Positions 59,749-64,000 of a DNA stretch of 64,000 nucleotides are shown here, piece after piece. Source of the DNA: Beroe forskalii. Its lineage: Eukaryota > Ctenophora > Nuda > Beroida > Beroidae. The stretch is from positions 1 through 64,000 of the forward strand of contig WFMF01000338.1 in NCBI GenBank assembly GCA_011033025.1, given 5' to 3'. Under the pieces are notes generated by a model. The model was not told the origin of the DNA. It worked only from the letters and a program-made list of their open reading frames with translations, and did not search any database. How positions within the stretch are numbered: the first letter of the stretch is position 1; every line of letters begins with the position of its first letter. Position numbers and translations under genes: made by a program.

Positions 59749-62700
59749 CTAGGTATCCTTTGCAAGAAACTCAGTAAAGTTTTCTTTGCACCAACTCTCT
59801 GGCTGCCGCATTTGGGCAGACAATAGAGAATTCCTTAAAAGATTTTTGATCAAGTTTTCATCATTTCCAAGTTCAATATTTACCATACCTTTTCTAAAGT
59901 TGTTCCATAGCCAGGGTGCCTTATAAGAAAAATATATAGATGGCATTGGTGTTAAGAAGCGGTTGACATTTCGATGGGATCGATTCAAAGACTGGTAGAG
60001 GGGTTCTCCAGACTGGTTCTCCAGACTGAATTATTTTCACTAGTTCTGTGATACATCTTAACCGATATAAGTTCTGTACAGTAAGTAGGCTATGGCTAAT
60101 GAATAATGGTTTAGATGGTTCTCTACTATAAAATTCTATGCCGAGCTTTTGATCACCAAATGGTCTAGCTCGCACACAAGTGCGAAATTTCTCCAAATAA
60201 GACTCAGTATCACCAAAAATTATACGTAGGGTAAAGCGGGGTGAAGTGGGACAATTTGAGACATATTCAGGTGCCACAGTCACACTTTTAACGAAAAATT
60301 AATTTTTGGTTGATGATTTTAGCAATAAACCCATCCTCTTTCCATAGAATTGGTCGAAAAATCTCAACTAATGGTTTCATATAGAAAAAAGCTGTCATCT
60401 TTTCCAGCATGTCCCACTTCACCCCTCATGTGGAGGTAAAGAGGGACAGTCTCTGTAGCCCTGAGATAACCATTTGAGAAGTTCATTCTTCATTGGACAT
60501 GTACAGTTCTTTAGAATAAGTCGAATAAACCACCTTGGAACAGAAAGATTGAGTCTAATTGGGCAAATTGGAGGAATTGAATGAATTGGTCCACTTTACC
60601 CCAAAAATTATTCTTTTAGATTTAAACTTTTTCAAATTTCATAAAGTGGTTCATATGGCCAAACATGGAAAATAAGTACCTCTTTGGCAAGAATTTTGGT
60701 TTTGGTCATTTTACAGCCTTTTTTAAAAAATGTCTCACTTTACCCGCTCACCTAAAAAACTTCGTAAATTTGTTGTATGGGAACCATTTATCGATTTTTT
60801 CTCCATTGCAACGGTTCAGTTGTCATCTGGAGTGAAACCCAAAATGACGAAATTTAATGAGAAAAATGTAATTACCTATAATTAGCACGTTGTGGGGAAA
60901 GAGGACACTGATAGTTAACAAGGATAATTATCACAATATAAGCAATAAAAAGCATTTACAATTCATAATTTGTTTACTAAAACATCACCTTATAAGTTTC
61001 TCTGGCATGAAATTTTATTTTCATTGAAAATCATGTTAATGGGGAAATGGGACAGTCAAGTCAGATCAAATGAAATCATGTATTCCTAAGGAAACAATTA
61101 TGCCGTGGAGGTTGTTTTCATCAAGATTTTTTCACTTTGGTTGTAGTATACTTTATTTTTCTTGAAAATAGCACTAAATGATATGGTATAATAATTTTGG
61201 GGGAAAGTAGGACAGTTGCGCAAAAATTGTCAAAAATTCAATAAAAATCTATAATTTTAATTCAGTGATGCTGTATTAAAAGTTTTAATAGGCATTATTG
61301 ATATTCTCACATACATAAGTCACAAAAAACAGGGCGATTTTCGATTAGTTCCATACTTTTTATCAATTGTCCCACATTACCCCAATCCAATAATCAAGAT
61401 TAAATTCCTGTTCCACTTTCCCCACTCACCTGTAAAGTCTTGTTGGCAATAGAATTCCATCTAAATTATAACAAATAAATGTCTAGATCATTATAAAATC
61501 AATTGTTATTGCTGTACCACTTTACCCCACAATGGGTAAAATATATAAAATATGACTGTCCCACTTTGCAGTGGCTTTTATTGCATGAAATACTGTTGGG
61601 GTGTTGCTTTGGAAAATTTTCGAAAATTTGTCCCACTTTACCCCACATCGGTCGTATGCATCATATTGACAGTGTTCCTCTTTACCCAAAGTGTAGTCTT
61701 CACCATAGCTTTGCATAGGTGAAGGTTTTTTGAAATTTCGTTAAGTGTCCCACTTTCCCCCCAGGTGTTCCATTTCACCCCAATTTGTCCCTCTTTACCT
61801 CCTGTCCCACTCCACCCCGTTTTACCCTAAACATTTTTTCTGAGTACGAAATAATGGTTCTAGGTTACTTAAGGCTACCCCACCCCAAACTGATATTGCA
61901 TAGCTAAGATGAGATTCAAAGAGAGAGTGGTAAATCTGCTTATAAAGCTTAGTTGGAAGAAAATTTACAATTCGGTATAGCCTCCCACATGCACTCTTAA
62001 GAGTTCTGTTAAGCTTTGAAATGTGGGGTTTCCAGGAGAGTTTTTCATCTATTAATACTCCTAAAAATTTCGTTTCATTGACTTTCTTGATAATTTTACC
62101 GTTTATTGATAGATTTAATTCTGGTGCCAGATTGTCGGCCCCCTTCTTGCTTGGAGAGAAGAGCATGTAGCAACATTTCTTTGTATTTATATGTAGTAAA
62201 TTGGATTCCATATATCTGGATATATTAGATAAGATCTTATTTGCAATCAAGTATGCTTCTTCTCTAGTACTCCCAGTAACAAATATGTTAGTGTCATCTG
62301 CAAACAAAATTATTTTACAGTTTTCAGCAGAGTTACAGATGTCATTTATGTAAAGTATAAAAAGAAGGGGGCCGAGAACTGAGCCTTGTGGGACACCAAA
62401 ATTTACTGGCAGGGTTTCTGAAGTTTCATTAAGTACACTTACAAGTTGTTTCCTGTCAGATAGATAGCTTTTGATAAGATCTAGTGCATTGCCATTGATA
62501 CCATAGTGGCTTAGCTTATCAGTTAGTATTTGGTGGTCGAGTGTGTCGAATGCCTTACTTAAATCAATAAATATTCCAAGGGTGTGCTTTTTTAGTTTAA
62601 CTTGATTCCGTATGTATGTAACAGAGTAGTTCAAAGCATGGTTAGTAGAGTGGCCTTTTCTGAAGCCATACTGATTTTCATATATAACATCATTATCTTC

Positions 62701-62894
62701 CAAGAATTGATAGAGATAAATTGAATATTAATTTTTCAAATATTTTGCCAAATATTGGTAAGGTAGATACAGGTCTGTAGTTCTCCATTAATTCTTCATT
62801 ATCTTTCTTATAAATAGGACTTATTCTTCCTGTTTTGAGTTCATTGGGAAAATATCCCTCAGCCATGCATTTGTTATACATTCTAGTTAACACT
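59749..62894 (-). pseudogene. LINE reverse transcriptase relic, 5'-truncated and interrupted
   Basis: On the minus strand, 62894-62705 gives the RT N-terminal part (ENYRPVSTLPIFGKIFEKLI). After a one-base shift near 62710, 62700-61830 carries FIDLSKAFDTLDH (motif A), GVPQGSVLGPLLFILYINDI (motif B) and FADDT (motif C). A 1.6-kb element (60229-61827) interrupts it; the protein resumes at RIIFGDTESYLEKF and ends with a TAG near 59749 after a second shift near 59990-60030. Motif forms fit the CR1/jockey group. The 5' part is missing, replaced by the end of Element II at 62895. Confidence 0.85.
60229..61827. mobile_element. 1.6-kb TA-flanked element with TIR-like motif repeated throughout
   Basis: It starts GGGTAAAGCGGGGTGAAGTG and ends with the near complement (23 of 25 bases). 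TA lies on both sides (60227-60228 and 61828-61829), and removing the element restores the LINE reading frame at this point. TA duplications are typical of Tc1/mariner-type elements. GTCCCACTTTACCCC-like words, or their complement, occur at least 16 times inside; complement forms dominate the left half and forward forms the right. No transposase ORF. Confidence 0.85.
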
Positions 62895-64000
62895 GGCATA
62901 ATCCACGATTTTTGCAAGTACACCTGAATTCGCCGCGAATTCGCCGCGAATTCAAGTGAATTCAGGTGAATTCAGGTGAATTCGCGGCGGAGTTCGCCAA
63001 AAAAAAATTTTGGCGGACTCCGCCGGAGTCCGCCGGAGTTCGCCGCGGACTCTGGCGAATTCACCTGAATTCACCTGAATTCGCCGCGAATACACGCGTA
63101 TTCGGTGTACTAGTTCGCCAATTTTCCAGTTCACCCAGGCGAACTCAGGTGAACTTGGGCGAACTTGGGCGAACTCAGGTGAACTCAGTTCGCGGCGAAT
63201 TCACCTGAACTTTGAAGGAACTTTGTCACGTCTGGCACGCTTATGTGAGACTAAGATGCAATTCACAATGTCTACCAATATATGCGTGTCGTCATGGATC
63301 CAAAGAACCTTAGGGGAGCCGTCACATATTAGGTCATCACTCGACGGGAGGGAGGGGGTTTTCAAATGCTGACAGGTGATGACAGGGGGGAGGGAGGGGG
63401 TTTAAGGTTTGCCGACGTCAGCGAAAATATTGAATTTTCTAAATTCGAAAATACGATATTCAAACTTTTTCGTTCACAATATTTTGTTTTGATGTACCCA
63501 TTTCATTTCTTTGATATGATATCTATATTTCCAAACTAACTGGATGTTCGTCTATGACAATTAGAACCATTTTTTTTAACGAATTTAACGATATGAATCA
63601 CACCACACGTACATAGTTGATATTTCATGTCGGTTGTTTTGATTCGAAATAGTCAAAATTTGTTTTGAAAAAGGAGGGGGGTTTGGTCAATGCTGACGTC
63701 ATCATGGGGAGGGGTCAGCCAATGATGACAAGTGATGACAGACAGGGGGAGGGGGTTGAAAATGGGCAAAAAGTGATGACATAATATGTGACGGCTCCCT
63801 GATTAGGACACTAGAAAAATTGACATCAAGATCTGTGACGTCATTGTCAGGTGTTGCCTGACCCCCTGACGACTAAGGACATCGCTGATTCGCTGAGGAC
63901 AAAAACCAGTATCGGCGCATATAGCCGTAAATGGCTAAGTCCTTGTGGGTGAGGAGAATGCAGACCGTGGGGAGGCACCAGGATCTATCTTCTGTGAGGG
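62895..64000 (-). mobile_element. Element II, copy 2: inverted, runs off the window
   Basis: It begins GGCATAATCCACGATTTTTG inside the LINE relic. Its TIR (to about 63225) is clean compared with the matching end of copy 1 (58815-59119). Then come the MITE (63313-63799) and the start of the MULE-like relic (63850-64000), in reverse order relative to copy 1. Confidence 0.85.
63313..63799 (+). mobile_element. 487-bp MITE in Element II, copy 2
   Basis: GGGGAGCCGTCACATATTAG at the left, complement GTGATGACATAATATGTGAC...GGCTCCC at the right: TIRs of about 28 bp. Left flank TTA, right flank TGA, so a Harbinger-type TTA duplication is possible but not exact. Present at the same place in both Element II copies, so it entered before Element II spread. 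Confidence 0.78.

Noticed and set aside
1-64000. tRNA or rRNA genes
   Set aside because: None recognised by eye on either strand; short or divergent tRNAs could be missed.

Overview
The window is nuclear DNA of an invertebrate animal that I cannot name. Genes are split by many short GT-AG introns. One gene is an M16 peptidase of the C05D11.1 type, and a broken phosphagen kinase copy, LINE reverse transcriptase, a PHD-finger LINE ORF1, a retrotransposon gag and several MITE types are present. There is no operon layout. Most of the window is repeats and mobile DNA; long ORFs inside satellite arrays are not genes.

Layout. 0.5-6.8 kb: a 12-exon minus-strand gene for a 769-residue protein, assembled here from splice sites and phase. 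7.3-10.4 kb: a second minus-strand gene (518 residues) whose middle exons are 319-bp tandem copies, a coding VNTR. 11.1-11.8 kb: a roughly 100-bp minisatellite. 13.97-26.9 and 26.9-40.0 kb: a direct tandem duplication of about 13 kb, each unit holding one 2.8-kb inverted-repeat element (Element I) followed by one M16 peptidase gene. The second unit's gene is nearly intact; the first is full of indels. 40.5-41.0 kb: 168-bp repeats. 42.2-43.8 kb: a 28-bp satellite. 44-50 kb: telomere-like DNA inside a small inverted-repeat element, a duplicated terminal exon, a phosphagen kinase relic and a LINE ORF1 relic. 51.5-54.3 kb: a third Element I inserted in a gag ORF. 56.9-59.1 kb and 62.9-64.0 kb: two opposed copies of Element II, one carrying a MULE-like transposase relic. 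59.7-62.9 kb: a LINE RT relic split by a 1.6-kb TA-flanked element.

The most interesting material is Elements I and II. Both have terminal inverted repeats (TIRs) of hundreds of bases built from short palindromes, and minisatellites inside. Element I makes 8-bp target duplications, seen at two independent sites. Element II contains a stretch homologous to the inner part of Element I's TIR and a decayed MULE-type transposase segment. I infer one group of Mutator-like foldback elements.

Caution: the first 13-kb unit and the segment 58.68-59.17 kb show dense indels and homopolymer distortion relative to sister copies in the same window, in coding and non-coding sequence alike. Unpolished long-read sequence explains this better than decay.
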